Positions 53,941 to 64,000 of a DNA stretch of 64,000 bases are shown one piece after another; positions within the stretch are counted from its first letter, which is position 1, and each line of letters opens with the position of its first letter. Origin of the DNA: Chrysopilus asiliformis (lineage: Eukaryota; Arthropoda; Insecta; Diptera; Rhagionidae); assembly GCA_964034945.1 (NCBI GenBank), contig OZ035963.1:38818361-38882360 (forward strand), written 5' to 3'. The translations under genes were made by a program, and so were the position numbers. Under the pieces are notes generated by a model. The model worked only from the letters and a program-made list of their open reading frames with translations. It made no database searches and was not told where the DNA came from.

Positions 53941-53943
53941 TAA

Positions 53944-54355
53944 TGCCGCGGTCACATGACGCTGTTTGGATTATATGGCACTTCACGTCTTGGATTATAT
54001 GGCACTTCACGTAGCGCTGGCAAGCAAAACAGCGGTTTGACATTTGAATCTGGGAGATTTTTTAAATAATAAACGTTACACACAAATTTAAATAAATAAA
54101 CGTAAAATAACAACTTACAATAAACAAACTTTACCACTTATCAGACTTTTGACAGCTCAGAAACCATGTGACAGGGTCACGTGATCCCTAGTAGCGCTGG
54201 CAAAATAGAACGGTCTCTACTTCAATAGCGCTGCTAAAATCATCATGCTGCTGCTGGTAGTAGCAGCGTACTAGGTTCACACGGTGCTGCTGAAATGGCT
54301 GCTAACAGTGAAACAGCCACTAGCGCTGGCAAAACAGCGTCATGTGACCGCCGCA
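53944..54355. mobile_element. Harbinger-type MITE directly upstream of HSCB
   Basis: The ends TGCCGCGGTCACATGACGCTG and the inverse of CAGCGTCATGTGACCGCCGCA are flanked by TAA at 53941-53943 and 54356-54358. It contains AGCGCTGGCAA several times and a tandem pair of a 26-bp unit (ATTATATGGCACTTCACGT, 53968-54015). It ends 89 bp before the HSCB start codon, so it may contribute promoter or 5' leader sequence. Confidence 0.82.
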
Positions 54356-54444
54356 TAAACAACCAAATTTGTAAAGCGCGCTATATTTTAATTATTATAG
54401 ACGATAATAAATTTAGAAAACCTATATTTTTTCTAGATTTAGAA

Positions 54445-57400
54445 ATGCTGAAATGTGCTGTAAATATGATGCGAAGACTTAAACATAATCGCAATCTGTC
54501 GAATCATGTGGCCTTAACTACGTATTCTCGAAATATATGCCAACAATCTAATAGTTCATGCACTGTTCAAAAATGTTGGCACTGTTCAAATGTTTTTCCG
54601 AATACCATGTTTTGTCCTGCTTGCGGGAAACTTCAAGAGCCAAGCACAACAATGGTGAGAATTTGATTGTAATTCTTCTAACAAAAATTAATTATATAAT
54701 AGAATTATTTCAGAATTTTGTCTCTGGATGAGAATTTCGAAGTTGACGACGCACAATTGTCCACGCAATTTCGGAAGCTCCAAAGTATTGTACATCCGGA
54801 TAAATTTAGTAGAAGGTCAGACTAATTATTAGGCGGTGATTTTTTAGTTTTGGGTTTTGTTGAATTTTGTTTTGTGTATTCCAGTGTGCCTGTAGTAGGG
54901 ATGTCAAATTTTTGAAAAAAACCGGTTTTCGGTTAAACCGGTTTTTAAGACTACGGTTTAAACCGGGCCGGTTTAACCGGGTCCAAAAAACCGGTTATTA
55001 AAACACCGAAAAACCGTTTTGTTCAAATTGGGTAGGTTAGATCTTAGACGCAACAAATACACTATAATACAAACAAAAGACGTGAAGTGCCATATAATCC
55101 ATTAAGAGGCCATAAGTGGCACAATATAATATTGTATTTGGTTTAGAGTGCCCAAAAAGAAGTGTTTCTAACAAATCAGTTGCACGAAAATTGGTTTAAA
55201 ATTATTTTTCCTACCAGTTTTTTATAACCTGGAGCTTAACACGAGATTTTTTACATTTGTATTTGTCTGTTTATATGTTTGATCCATACCGAGCAATTAA
55301 CAATACTTAAGATTTCATTACTTCATAAAATATTAAAACATAACAAAAGCTATAATTGCCAATCTGGCAATTATTGAAAACCCGTATGGTGATTTAAGTG
55401 AATGGCGAACAGTTGTATCAAAATTCCACTTTGAAGTCAAACTTTCCAATAAGATTTTTTAAAATTTATTCCAATCGGATTTTGATGTATGGAAGTTTTA
55501 TGCAGAATCATATCCTAAATAACTTTTGTTCTTGCACTTTTTTGATAAGATGCACCGTTTTTGAGATATTCGCAAAAATCGTTTTCGTTCGTATGGGGAT
55601 ACCCCCTCTAATGGTCCATTTTTGCCCATTAACGAACTTAGCCCCGCATTTTACGAAAACGGATCTGCGCAAAATCTTTAGCTCAATCCGTGCGCCCGCA
55701 ATCCGCGCCACAGACAGACGGTCAGACGGACGGACGGACAGACGGACGGACAGACGGACGGACATGCTAAATTCATCTATTTTTATCATTCTAAACACAC
55801 TGGTGTAATTAATTTTTTTGTGTGATGACGGGATCTTGGCGTTACAAACGGTAAGGCAAATCTAATATACCCTTTGGTTTCACCATACGGGTATAAAAAT
55901 GTTTTTGGGTTCAACCGATTAAATACATTGGTATACAGATGTGATATGATACCTACTGCAGGAAGCTGTATTTCTTCGAAATTCTTCTATAAGAATAATT
56001 CAAATTGGTCTACGAGAAGTGTTTAGAATAGGATTTTACATAACTCATCCATACATCAAAATCCAATTGGACTGCTGTTTCCCGCCCCTCTCACATACAA
56101 ATGGAGTATTTCTTCCCTGTTTTCTCGAAAACTGTGCATCGTATCGAAAAAATTATGAAGATGAAATGTGTTTAGAATATGATTCTACATAACCGTTCCA
56201 TACATCAAAATCTAATTGGACCACGTCTTTCCCCCTCTCCTATACAAATGGATTTTTTAAATAAAAATTTTGTCTGTCATCATATAGAGTATTTCACGAT
56301 CGGCCCCTGGCATTTGTAGCTTTTCTTATGTTTTAATTTAATATTTGATTGGAATCAAATTAAAAACAACACCTAGTTATTATTTAAATAAAAAACTTTA
56401 TTCAATTATTCGACCTTTTCGGTCGAATGTGGTCTTAAGACTGAATACATTCTTAACCCCACAAAGCGCGATTTTTTAAAACATGTCAAAAATAAATTAT
56501 TTTTTTTTGGTTTTTTCATATATGAATTTTACATTATTATTTCGTAGAAATTCACTTTTTTTAATAACACAATAATTTTTACTTATTGCTGATTATTTTA
56601 ATGATTTTCCTTCTTCAGATGTATATGCGGCATTATTTGCTTCGATTATACCAGGGGTGTTAGTTGAAATTTGCCGGTTTTTTCGATAAAGAAAACACTT
56701 AATTCTCAAGGGAATCTCAAAAAATTTTGGTTCAAAGTATTCCCAAGCAACCAGATAAGGCATAATGACTTGGATTAGGGCGTGGTGTCTTAAAATTGGT
56801 CCTTACGACCACACCAAGACCAGCGAATCCGCCTTATAAGGCGTGATGCCTTTCAAGGCTTTTGCAGTGGTCGTCAAGCGGTCCGAGTGACCTAAATATA
56901 TGCCCTGATAGTCTTAATGTTCGAATGCCTTGTTTTGGCTTTCATGGTCGTAGTGTCCTCCAGACGCCTTCATAGTCGTCCTGCGTTATAAGACCAACCT
57001 TCCACCTTTCGTCCACGAAGTGCCTTATAGGGCATAATGCCTTTGAGAACACTCCAATGCCCTATTTGAGAATGCTTCGAGCATGCGCAGATGAATATCT
57101 GCTTCGAGCTTGTTTCTAGCATACTTCGAATATGCTTCTAGCATTCACGGTGCGAGCCGCCATGACGTTCATTGAAATGAAAAAAAAAAAACATTCCTAC
57201 TGAAAATTTAAAATCTGTTTTTAAAGCACAATATGGAAAAACATCGAATAAAAAGTAATTTTATGTGTTTGGGTACACAGCATAACTTTGTCAAAAAAAT
57301 ATTTCGTCATGGTAAAACAAGGCCCTATTTTGGCCTTCAAAGTCTTGAAGCCTTATAGGGCGTGAAATAGGGCACTTCGTGGTCCGGCGGACCTTCCCCA

Positions 57401-59646
57401 CTGTCGACGATAGGTCGACGATAGTTCGACCTAGTGTCGACAAAGTCGTGGGCATTACGACCAATAGGGACGCCTTTGAAGACGAAGTGTCCACTTTACG
57501 ACCTATAAGGTTACTTGGGTTGTCCATTTGATTTTGCACATTTTGCCCATCTCCCAGGCAAATTATGGATGCCATCCCAAAAGAACTGTTTCTCCTTCGA
57601 GCTAAACCACTCATCGAGCCATTTTTTCACTTCTTCGAAATCGGCGAAGTGCTGCTCTGCAAGCGGGTGCCCCATCGATGCAAAAAGATAGTAGTCAGAT
57701 GGAGCCAGGTCTGGAGAGTACAGCGGGTGCGGTAATACTTCGCATCGTGATTTGAACACTCTTTTGACTGATTTTGCTGTGTGAGGCGGCGCGTTGTCAT
57801 GCTGCAAAATCACCTTACCATGTCTTTCAGCGTATTGCGGACGTTTTTTGATCAATTCATGGTTCAAATTGATCATTTGTTGTCGGTAGCGATCAGTATC
57901 AACTGTTTCTCCAGGTTTCAACAGTTCATAATATACGACACCAATCTGGTTCCACCAGACACGTTTTTTTTCCTGGATGTTGAAATCACCACTTTTGGAT
58001 TGTCGAAACCACGTCTCATATGTTCTTATGGTTGGGGAATGATCACCGTAGGTTTCTACCAGCAAACGATGGCTTTCAGCGGCCTTTTTCTTTTGATTAA
58101 AGAGAAAAAGTAATGCGTGCCGCGAATGCACGTTTTCAGGCACAAAACTTGACATTTTCAAACAGCTTTAACGCTATGACGTTGTTATTTTGACGGAACG
58201 TAACTTGTGTAGTTTTGAAGATTAATGTCAATAGAAAAATATGACATAGATGCCAAATCGTAGAAATGTATACATATCTCTAGCGACAGCTATTAGTAAA
58301 ACCGGCAAATTTCAACTAACACCCCTGGTATATTCTAAATTTTCATCAATTTATTCGTTTTTGCTATTTATAATTGTTATCAATAATTTTTTGTTAAATT
58401 TTTGTCTTTCAATTGAAATTTAGATGACTAATATGATTGAATCGTTTACATATTTACTGACTCCTAATCTAATATTTAAAAGCTTATTTAAATCAATTTG
58501 ATGATTTTAAATTTCTATATGATTATTGGGCTTTGTTACATGATATTCAATTTGTTCTTTAGTGTAATATTCTCGCATTTTAATGGTATTAAATTCGTAC
58601 TAAAAATTTTTTTTTTGATTTTTTCTTTTTTTCTTTTATTAAAATAAACTGTATAATTTTTTCAAGAACTTAAACTGTTGAAAGCTGAATTTGGCTTAAT
58701 TTAATTTTCTAATAGATGGTGCTCTGCAATATAGTTGACTACTAATTGATAATTCTTTCCGCATTCAGATAATTTTTCCCCCAAACATGCCTTTGAAAAT
58801 AGCCGCACTGTGGTAGCCACTGTCAGACTAAAAATTGTTGACATTTTCCGACATTTTGTGCTTGCAAAAAGCCACTGAATTTTGTTCTCTTTTTCGAGCT
58901 TGAATGATCGTCACCACACCTAGTCGATAAGCAGAAAAACATTGCCACATCGGACACACACTAAGCTATCCGTTGAGAAAAAACTAAGCTATCCGTTGAG
59001 AAAACACTAAGCTATCCGTTAAAAACGAATCAAAATCGGTCTAAAACTCAAGCGCACTGACTACTGTAAATCTCTAAAAAGCACAGTCAAGAGTACATGA
59101 TTCCTAATATGACAATGTTAAATATCACACCCTTTCTAGGTGTTCATGATTAAGGTCCAAACTAGCTTTTAAATTTTTATAAAAAGTCCTAATAAGTTTT
59201 TGTACAATATTTTTAGAAAACTGTACGATCATTTAAACCTATTAAAATATTTTTCTAGAGATGAAGCAGAGCAGACATATTCTTTGGAATGGAGTTCTCT
59301 TTTAAACTCGGCATTTAAAACTTTAGCTGGGCCCATCAACCGTGCGGAGTATATATTGAAGATAAATGGCATCAGTATACCTGAAGATAATACTACTTTA
59401 GATTATGATTTTCTTCTGGAAATTATGCAAAGAAATGAAGAAGTTGAAGCGGCTAACAAAAACAATGTTTGGGATTTGTTGGACAGGGTTCGCAAAGATC
59501 TGGATGTAGAGAAAACAAAGCTTGCCAAAGAATTTGCTTTAAAAAATTACGATGCTGCAAGATTGACAGTAATAAAAATGAAATATTTTAGAAGTCTAGA
59601 AAATAGTATTAAAGAAAAAGCGGTTTTCTTAGGGGTTATCAAATAA
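54445..59646 (+). CDS. HSCB: Mitochondrial Fe-S cluster co-chaperone HSCB (Hsc20)
   Basis: Three exons (54445-54654, 54703-54815, 59259-59646) join in frame with GT-AG introns of 48 and 4443 bp to give 236 residues. The N-terminus is a Lys/Arg-rich mitochondrial targeting sequence (1-35). Four Cys in two CxxC pairs follow (C44, C47, C57, C60), the metal-binding domain found in animal HSCB. The J domain starts NYF at 71-73 and has the Hsp70-stimulating HPD at 101-103. Residues about 145-236 form the C-terminal helical domain that binds the ISCU scaffold. HSCB hands the nascent Fe-S cluster from ISCU to the mitochondrial Hsp70. The open frame extends 50 codons upstream, but that part enters the MITE and lacks targeting character, so Met at 54445 is preferred. 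Confidence 0.93.
54896..55035. repeat. AAACCGGTTT motif cluster in HSCB intron 2
   Basis: At least six copies of AACCGGTTT-like palindromes follow a TAGGGATGTCAAATT start, resembling one end of a hAT element with a motif array. No matching opposite end or duplication was found, so it may be a solo end. Confidence 0.5.
55335..55898 (+). repeat. Dispersed repeat family R2, complete copy in HSCB intron 2
   Basis: Runs from AACATAACAAAAGCTATAAT through ACCCGTATGGTGAT to CACCATACGGGTATA. The tetranucleotide tract of GACGGACAGACGG type is at 55712-55763. It is the longest uninterrupted copy of the family in the window. Confidence 0.75.
56030..56335 (-). repeat. R3-type repeat in HSCB intron 2
   Basis: Two tandem blocks containing CATACATCAAAATCCAATTGG, TTTTCTCGAAAACTGTGCAT and GAATATGATTCTACATAA, like 32990-33470. 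Ends near GTAGCTTTTCTTATGTTTT. Confidence 0.5.
56742..57519. mobile_element. 778-bp MITE inserted in the mariner (ends CCCAAGCAACC)
   Basis: The ends CCCAAGCAACC and GGTTACTTGGG are inverse with one mismatch. The inside has many GCCTTATAGGGC, CGTAGTG and CTTCGAGCATGC blocks in both orientations. TT stands on both sides. Removing the MITE with one TT restores the mariner reading frame (GQ then YFE), so a 2-bp duplication is likely. The superfamily is not certain. Confidence 0.75.
57511..58161 (-). pseudogene. mariner transposase, deleted and inactive
   Basis: 216 codons remain of about 345. The N-terminal DNA-binding half is present (FVPENVHSRHALLFLFNQKK ... TYETWFRQSKSGDF). About 100 residues are then missing up to a VWWNQ...YYELLKPGET block. 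The first catalytic Asp, normally WWD, is Asn here. The second (HDNAPPHTA) and third (SPDLAPSDYYLF) Asp of the D,D34D triad are present. The natural C-terminus is cut off at NGQ by the nested MITE, which supplies a new Pro-Lys-stop. It cannot transpose. Confidence 0.9.
58329..58966. other. Remainder of HSCB intron 2, unique AT-rich sequence
   Basis: No repeat or coding region recognised between the mariner end and the small tandem repeat. Confidence 0.5.
58967..59030 (+). repeat. Three tandem units of ACTAAGCTATCCGTTGAGAA
   Basis: A 20-22-bp unit repeated three times, the last one altered (CCGTTAAAAA). Inside HSCB intron 2. Confidence 0.8.
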
Positions 59647-59656
59647 TAAGTTGTAC

Positions 59657-59662
59657 AATAAA
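59657..59662 (+). promoter_or_regulatory. Poly(A) signal of HSCB
   Basis: AATAAA 11 bp after the HSCB stop codon. A second AATAAA at about 59716 is an alternative. Confidence 0.55.
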
Positions 59663-59719
59663 TTTTAGTAAGAAATTTAAGTAATGATTTTTTTCAGAAA
59701 TTTCATTGTATATACAATA

Positions 59720-60866
59720 AAAATAATTAACTATCACGCAAAAGTAGTTTTAATACCAAAATTTTATCAAGCATGCTGCAGCAATCTAAGCAATTAATGG
59801 GTTTATACAAACAGGATATTTTCATATTGAGTTCTTAGTCCTCTATGAGCTCATTGAGAAATTGACATTGATTATAAATTTGAAACATAGCTCACGACTA
59901 ATTTCACAAGTTTAATTAAGGACAACCCGTTGGAAAATGCTTGCAAAAGTATTGCAAAAAAAAAATCGAATTTTTGTTCCAGTTAAAAGTATATCTGAAC
60001 GAACGAATTGAGTTGAAACATAAAGAGTCATAAAGAGTCATAATACCTATTTGGTATTAAACGATTTTCGCACAAAGTTACGCTATTCTTGGAGATGGTT
60101 CGTACTTAAAAATATCTGAAAATAGCACATGACTTTTTTAAACAAAATTTACGTTACTGCGCAGTTTATACTAGAACTCAACGAATAAAATATAAGCTTG
60201 CATAAAAGTATTTTTTTTTTTACAAAATCTCAAATATATGGATAATGGTAAAAGAAAGACGTCGATTTGTAGTGAAAACCGAAAATAATTTTAATATCGA
60301 TTATTTTTCGAAACTTTTCGAAACTTTTTTTTTCGAGTAACCGTAACTGTAAAAGGCAAAATTATGGGAAATGTCATTCCCTGTAATTTATCTCATGAAT
60401 TGAACTACCGAAAACCCGCATTAACACATTGCGCGCCAAGCTGATTTTTATCAAAGTGGATCTTCAAAACTTTATTTTTATTCCTTTCAGTACTTTCACA
60501 GCTATTTCCGAAAACCAACTATATACATACATTTGCCAGAGGCTACTGGTTAATAATATGCCACTACATTTCCATGCAACATTATCCAGAAGTGAAATTT
60601 TTTATTTTTTTTAGTTTTTATTCATCTGTAGCCATCATAAACATATGTATGACGTGGCACGAAATGTGTTAAAAACTGTTCACTAGAATGGGATCTACAC
60701 TCGAAAATAGAGCGTTACCGATATATATTAAGATGTGGAAGAGAAATCGGATCTTAATTATGTGAAAGATGGGGATGTGGATGAGGAAACGGGAAAAATT
60801 GAAAATGTGATGATGTTGCAGATTTTTTTTTCGAAATGTTGGTTTAATTTAAAATTTGAATTTATA
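59720..60866. other. Intergenic, no gene recognised
   Basis: AT-rich. Weak R1-like pieces occur at 60180-60420 (AATCTCAAATAT, GGTAAAAG, CTCATGAATTGAACTACCG). The 61-codon open frame at 60429-60614 shows no domain. Confidence 0.4.
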
Positions 60867-61428
60867 CAGGGTGGGCCAGAATAGACGCAGGGGTTTGAAG
60901 TCTTTAAAACTTTTTTTTTATTTTTATTTTTTTAATTTTGTTTCAGCATTTTGTTAAGAAGACTTGGGCAATTTAAAATGGACCTTTACACAATAGAACA
61001 ACGAACCGGTGGGCGGTGGGCTCAATGGCTCTTTTACGGGACATGTTTGGCGAACGCATTATTTCGAAAAGTTGCGATTTCAATTGGCCTCCGCGTTCAC
61101 CTGATCTAACGACTGCAGATTGTTTCCTTTGGGGATATTTGAAAGAAAAGGTGTACGTCAACAAGCCAGCAACCATCAGCCAATTGAAAACCAACATTCG
61201 CAGTGAAATCGAGGCCATAACACGAAAGGTTATGGAAAATGTCTTGGAAAGAGTACGGATTTGCGAAGCAGAAAATGGCCACCACTTGCGGGATATAATT
61301 TTCCATGTTTAGACCAAAAATATTCCCCATCAATCAACTACATGTATTTGAAAAAAAAATTATAGGTTTCGCTCAAATAAAAAATTTGTAAAGAATTCAA
61401 ACCCCCGCGTCTATTCTGGCCCACCCTG
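60867..61428 (+). mobile_element. Non-autonomous Tc1/mariner-superfamily element
   Basis: The ends CAGGGTGGGCCAGAATAGAC and the inverse at 61409-61428 are almost perfect over about 30 bp. Both sides carry TA. Only the C-terminal part of a transposase remains inside. Confidence 0.88.
61016..61312 (+). pseudogene. C-terminal fragment of a DDE transposase (mariner-like)
   Basis: The frame reads DFNWPPRSPDLTTADCFLWGYLKEKVY, followed by ISQLKTNIRSEIEAIT and a C-terminal RICEAENGHHLRDIIF. This is the typical last third of a group of insect mariner-like transposases, with the final catalytic Asp in RSPDLT.AD.FLWG. The first two catalytic residues and the DNA-binding region are missing. The stop codon at its end looks like the natural one. 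Confidence 0.8.
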
Positions 61429-61645
61429 TACGAAAAATGCGTTTTTTAATATTTATTTCGAATAAAAATAAAATTCAGTATAAATAAGGCTTCAATTCAA
61501 AATTCCAATATTTGAAATTAAGTAATGGTAAGTCATATTTTTATTAAGTCAATTATTGGATCGCGAGTAGTTAGCGTGCATAGTTCTGAATCGGACTAAT
61601 TTCCGTACATCGATAACATCAACGCTTGCTTTGTAAGCTCTACAG

Positions 61646-62518
61646 CAGGCTCGTCTAACCTGCGGCCTAGGACGTGTTTGAATGTGGCCCAACAAAAACT
61701 GATATATTTACAAACTTTATGAATTAATGAAGTTTAAATTACTTAAAATTGTTAACTAAGTATGTATATATTCTACGTTTTTTACTAATCAGCTATCTTT
61801 AGGTTTACAGCCTTATTCTGGCAAAGGTCACTAGTCACAACTCGATCACAAGAGCGAGGTGAATCACAAGTTGTGACTTTTTGGTATTCTCAGCGTTCAG
61901 TCACAATTTCGACTGATCTCAGCTACTGTCAAAACTGTGACCAACTCACAAGCAGGTAACAAGATAAAAACAAGACAAAAAGAAACTATTTCCTGCACTA
62001 TTTAATTGAATGTGATATTTCCAGAGTACAACGGAGACGATTTCTGGTCAATTGACAAACAAAGAAGACTTTTTTGCGAAATAAGAAAATTTTTATTGAA
62101 AATGTTCAGGTTTCCAATAACATCCCACCTTTTTTTTATAATTGAACACACACGGCGCACACGCACTTTCTCCACCATTTTCACAGATGTACAAATATTA
62201 AAATTACTTTAAAAACTAACAAAACCAAAAACTGAACTAAACTAAATAATTACAAAGCGGCTGTCAAATTTATTCACCATTCTGGAATTATACTGAGGTG
62301 AATTATTTGTTACGTTTCTTGTGACCCAACCCAACACCAAGAATATGGAATACTCGGTCAGTCACAAAGAAAGTAACAAGCCGATCGTCTCTAACGAGTT
62401 GTGACTTGTGACCAGTCATAATGCCAGAATAGGGCTGTTAGTATATTTTATTTGTTGGCCAATATGACTCGTTTTCTTCCAATGTGGCCCAGGAAAGCTA
62501 AAAGGTTGGATACCCCTG
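61646..62518. mobile_element. Short hAT-type MITE split by a Harbinger-type MITE
   Basis: The left end CAGGCTCGTCTAACCTGCGG and right end AGGTTGGATACCCCTG are inverse repeats like other hAT termini. An exact 8-bp duplication CTCTACAG is at 61638-61645 and 62519-62526. Without the nested MITE it is only about 240 bp. Confidence 0.88.
61808..62437. mobile_element. Harbinger-type MITE (TTA duplication) nested in the hAT MITE
   Basis: The ends CAGCCTTATTCTGGCA and TGCCAGAATAGGGCTG are inverse. An exact TTA duplication is at 61805-61807 and 62438-62440. Same family as 11924-12471. Contains several GTCACAA/TTGTGAC repeats near the ends. No protein. Confidence 0.85.
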
Positions 62519-62526
62519 CTCTACAG

Positions 62527-63889
62527 CAAAAATTGAACTCTCCATCCCGTTCGCTTCTATCATCAGGTCAATTAAATAAGTTTAGTGGTTGTTCTGAAGA
62601 TGGCCCATGGTAGACTGCGATCGTAGCTTGACTATTCTAAACAAAAATTCACCTGTGGTTCCATTGAATGAATTTTGAAATACTCAATCGTTTGTCATGA
62701 AAAATCCTATATTCTTTGCACAGAGAACAAAAAAATTAAAAACTCTGATTTTCAAAATATTGTGGTCAACCCTTGCGGAAATTAAGATTGGTTATATTAT
62801 ATTTTCAATAAAAAATTTGGAAATGGAAAAGCCTGACGCATTCGTTTATATAACTAATTTTAAAATTGAATATTTACAATCCAAAATTTTGCTAAAAATT
62901 GAATCTAGGAAGAGTTATTGACAAGTTTTTTTTATTTTTTTTTTACATTGACCGTGCGCACTAATTCAGTCCCAAAGTAAAGCTTCTTATAATATTCCCA
63001 TTTTCAATGTTCCGTTCCTAATACTGAGAAGCTTTTCGAAGGTTTGCTCTCTAAAGGACTAATTTTCTCTCACTGGAAGTTGCAAAAATACTTCAAGCTT
63101 CCACTAAAGAATCTTGTTAGTAAATGGTCCAGTTATTGTTTGTCCTCGGTGAAAAGTTTGCTTTAAAAATAACGTTTATTGTGCGTATAAAATATATACT
63201 GTATATGTGTATGCATTTGTTTATAGTTACTTTATATTCAGAAAGACGTATATGGGTTTAGCGTTTAAAATGTCGTAAAACGTTTTTCTATTATTACTTC
63301 TTGTTTTTAAGCCTGGAAATGGGTATTTTAGTCTGCGTCATTTAAAACATTTATATATTTATGTCATAAACCGGGATGAACAAGTTCTACATAATTATAT
63401 AAAAAAGATTTTGTTTTCTTTAATTGAGGTACCATTTTTTAAAATCTTACAAACTGGTGGCAAAAGAAATATAATAGTTTCTGTTTTTAGTTTTTGTTTT
63501 GTTAATCTTTTATTATTTAATCTGAACCATTAATAGTATAAAAGAAAAATGTGTAATCAAAAAGCTTTACGAGCTTAAATAATACATTCAATGTATGTGA
63601 ACAAATGTGTTTTCGTGAAATATTAGATAGATTTCTTAACCACATTGTAATTCATTTTGCAATATTTAAAGATTATTTAAAACGGTTCACTTAAAACTAT
63701 GTGCATTTACAAAAATAAAACTAATCTCGCTACTGGATTAATAGTTCATAGTATATCTCGCATTTTAAGCACGTTTGATGTTTAACAGGTATAATCATGA
63801 CATCTTTTCTCCTTCTAAATTAAATATCGAAAAAAACTCTTCTGAATGAAATATTGTTTGTTTTTAGTTTTTCTATGTGTAACGTTGAT
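62527..63889. other. Transposon-poor AT-rich stretch
   Basis: No transposon, tandem repeat or long inverted repeat is seen in this 1.36 kb, unlike the rest of the window. It could be the 3' untranslated region or flank of a minus-strand gene lying to the right, but this rests only on position. Confidence 0.3.
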
Positions 63890-64000
63890 TTAAAAAAAAT
63901 CTGAGATATGTACAGGTGCCATTTTGATTAGAGAAAGTCCATAGCTTAAGCAATCTCTTCCTTCAAGAAGATCAATTGAATGGCATGTGACATTGAAATC
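63890..64000 (-). CDS. Possible terminal coding piece of a gene beyond the right edge
   Basis: On the minus strand one frame is open from the window edge for 36 codons (CHSIDLLEGRDCLSYGLSL...) to a TAA at 63890. It is balanced in composition and not repeat-like, but no domain is recognised and the length is short, so it may be chance. Listed because the adjoining 1.3 kb has no transposons. Confidence 0.18.
   Translation of the reverse strand, partial: DFNVTCHSIDLLEGRDCLSYGLSLIKMAPVHISDFF

Larger units (their letters stand above)
56651..58328 (-). mobile_element. mariner element, internally deleted, with a nested MITE
   Basis: The ends CCAGGGGTGTTAGTTGAAAT and their inverse at 58309-58328 lie between TA dinucleotides, as in all mariners. 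Subtracting the 778-bp MITE leaves about 900 bp instead of the usual ~1.3 kb, because the middle of the transposase is deleted. It sits in HSCB intron 2 in the opposite orientation to the gene. Confidence 0.9.

Noticed and set aside
54295..54444. Upstream extension of HSCB by 50 codons
   Set aside because: The first 20 codons lie in the MITE that ends at 54355 and the sequence lacks mitochondrial-targeting character, whereas the Met at 54445 starts a typical presequence.
57781..58113. 110-codon plus-strand open frame
   Set aside because: It is the antisense of the mariner transposase remnant.

Overview
This window looks like nuclear DNA of an insect, probably a fly. It is AT-rich and gene-poor. 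The recognisable host genes have introns of about 50-65 bp with GT-AG ends, and most of the remaining sequence is transposon. The source is inferred from gene structure and transposon types (jockey/CR1-type LINE, mariner, hAT, PIF/Harbinger-like, piggyBac-like); no species marker is visible.

Host genes. (1) 5519-5756 (-): the first two exons of a lysosomal sulfatase like N-acetylglucosamine-6-sulfatase. The rest of that gene is not in the window, so 1-5518 is probably its second intron. (2) 5903-6135 (-): a two-exon, 55-residue protein resembling TOM6 of the mitochondrial import pore, directly upstream of the sulfatase. (3) 32009-32599 (+): a four-exon gene for an unrecognised acidic Ser-rich protein. 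(4) 54445-59646 (+): a complete three-exon gene for the mitochondrial Fe-S co-chaperone HSCB (Hsc20), whose second intron of 4443 bp is filled with transposons. (5) 37751-40760 (+): a MADF-domain pseudogene split by two transposons. A short open frame at the right edge (63890-64000, -) may be the end of another gene.

Transposons by region. 1-5350: hAT and 3-bp-duplication MITEs nested in one another. 6555-8376: a MITE and a 993-bp fold-back element. 9266-11825: a cluster of one dispersed family carrying a tRNA-type SINE. 11924-15006: Harbinger-type elements and element J. 16890-18006: a dead Ty3/gypsy gag-protease relic. 19116-24905: MITEs and dispersed repeats. 26408-31615: an exact 2604-bp tandem duplication carrying a pogo-like element. 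33640-35290: a repeat split by a 1347-bp palindrome. 36960-40760: the disrupted MADF gene. 43044-47370: a second J element split by a LINE with an intact 994-codon ORF. 48271-53940: fold-back elements, a hAT inside a piggyBac-like MITE, and a minisatellite fold-back. 53944-59258: a MITE just before HSCB, then a mariner relic with a MITE inside it. 60867-62518: a Tc1/mariner-type remnant and a Harbinger-type MITE inside a short hAT.

Most striking: the SINE at 10983-11341 ends in the same 3' tail as the LINE at 43647-46985, including a 4-bp hairpin whose stem changed on both sides while staying paired, so this looks like a SINE/LINE partnership. Several hAT-type elements with 8-bp target duplications are built largely from arrays of a short element-specific motif. 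Several insertions can be checked inside the window because an unoccupied relative of the target is also present. All assignments were made by eye from sequence, reading frames, terminal repeats and target duplications; no database search was run.
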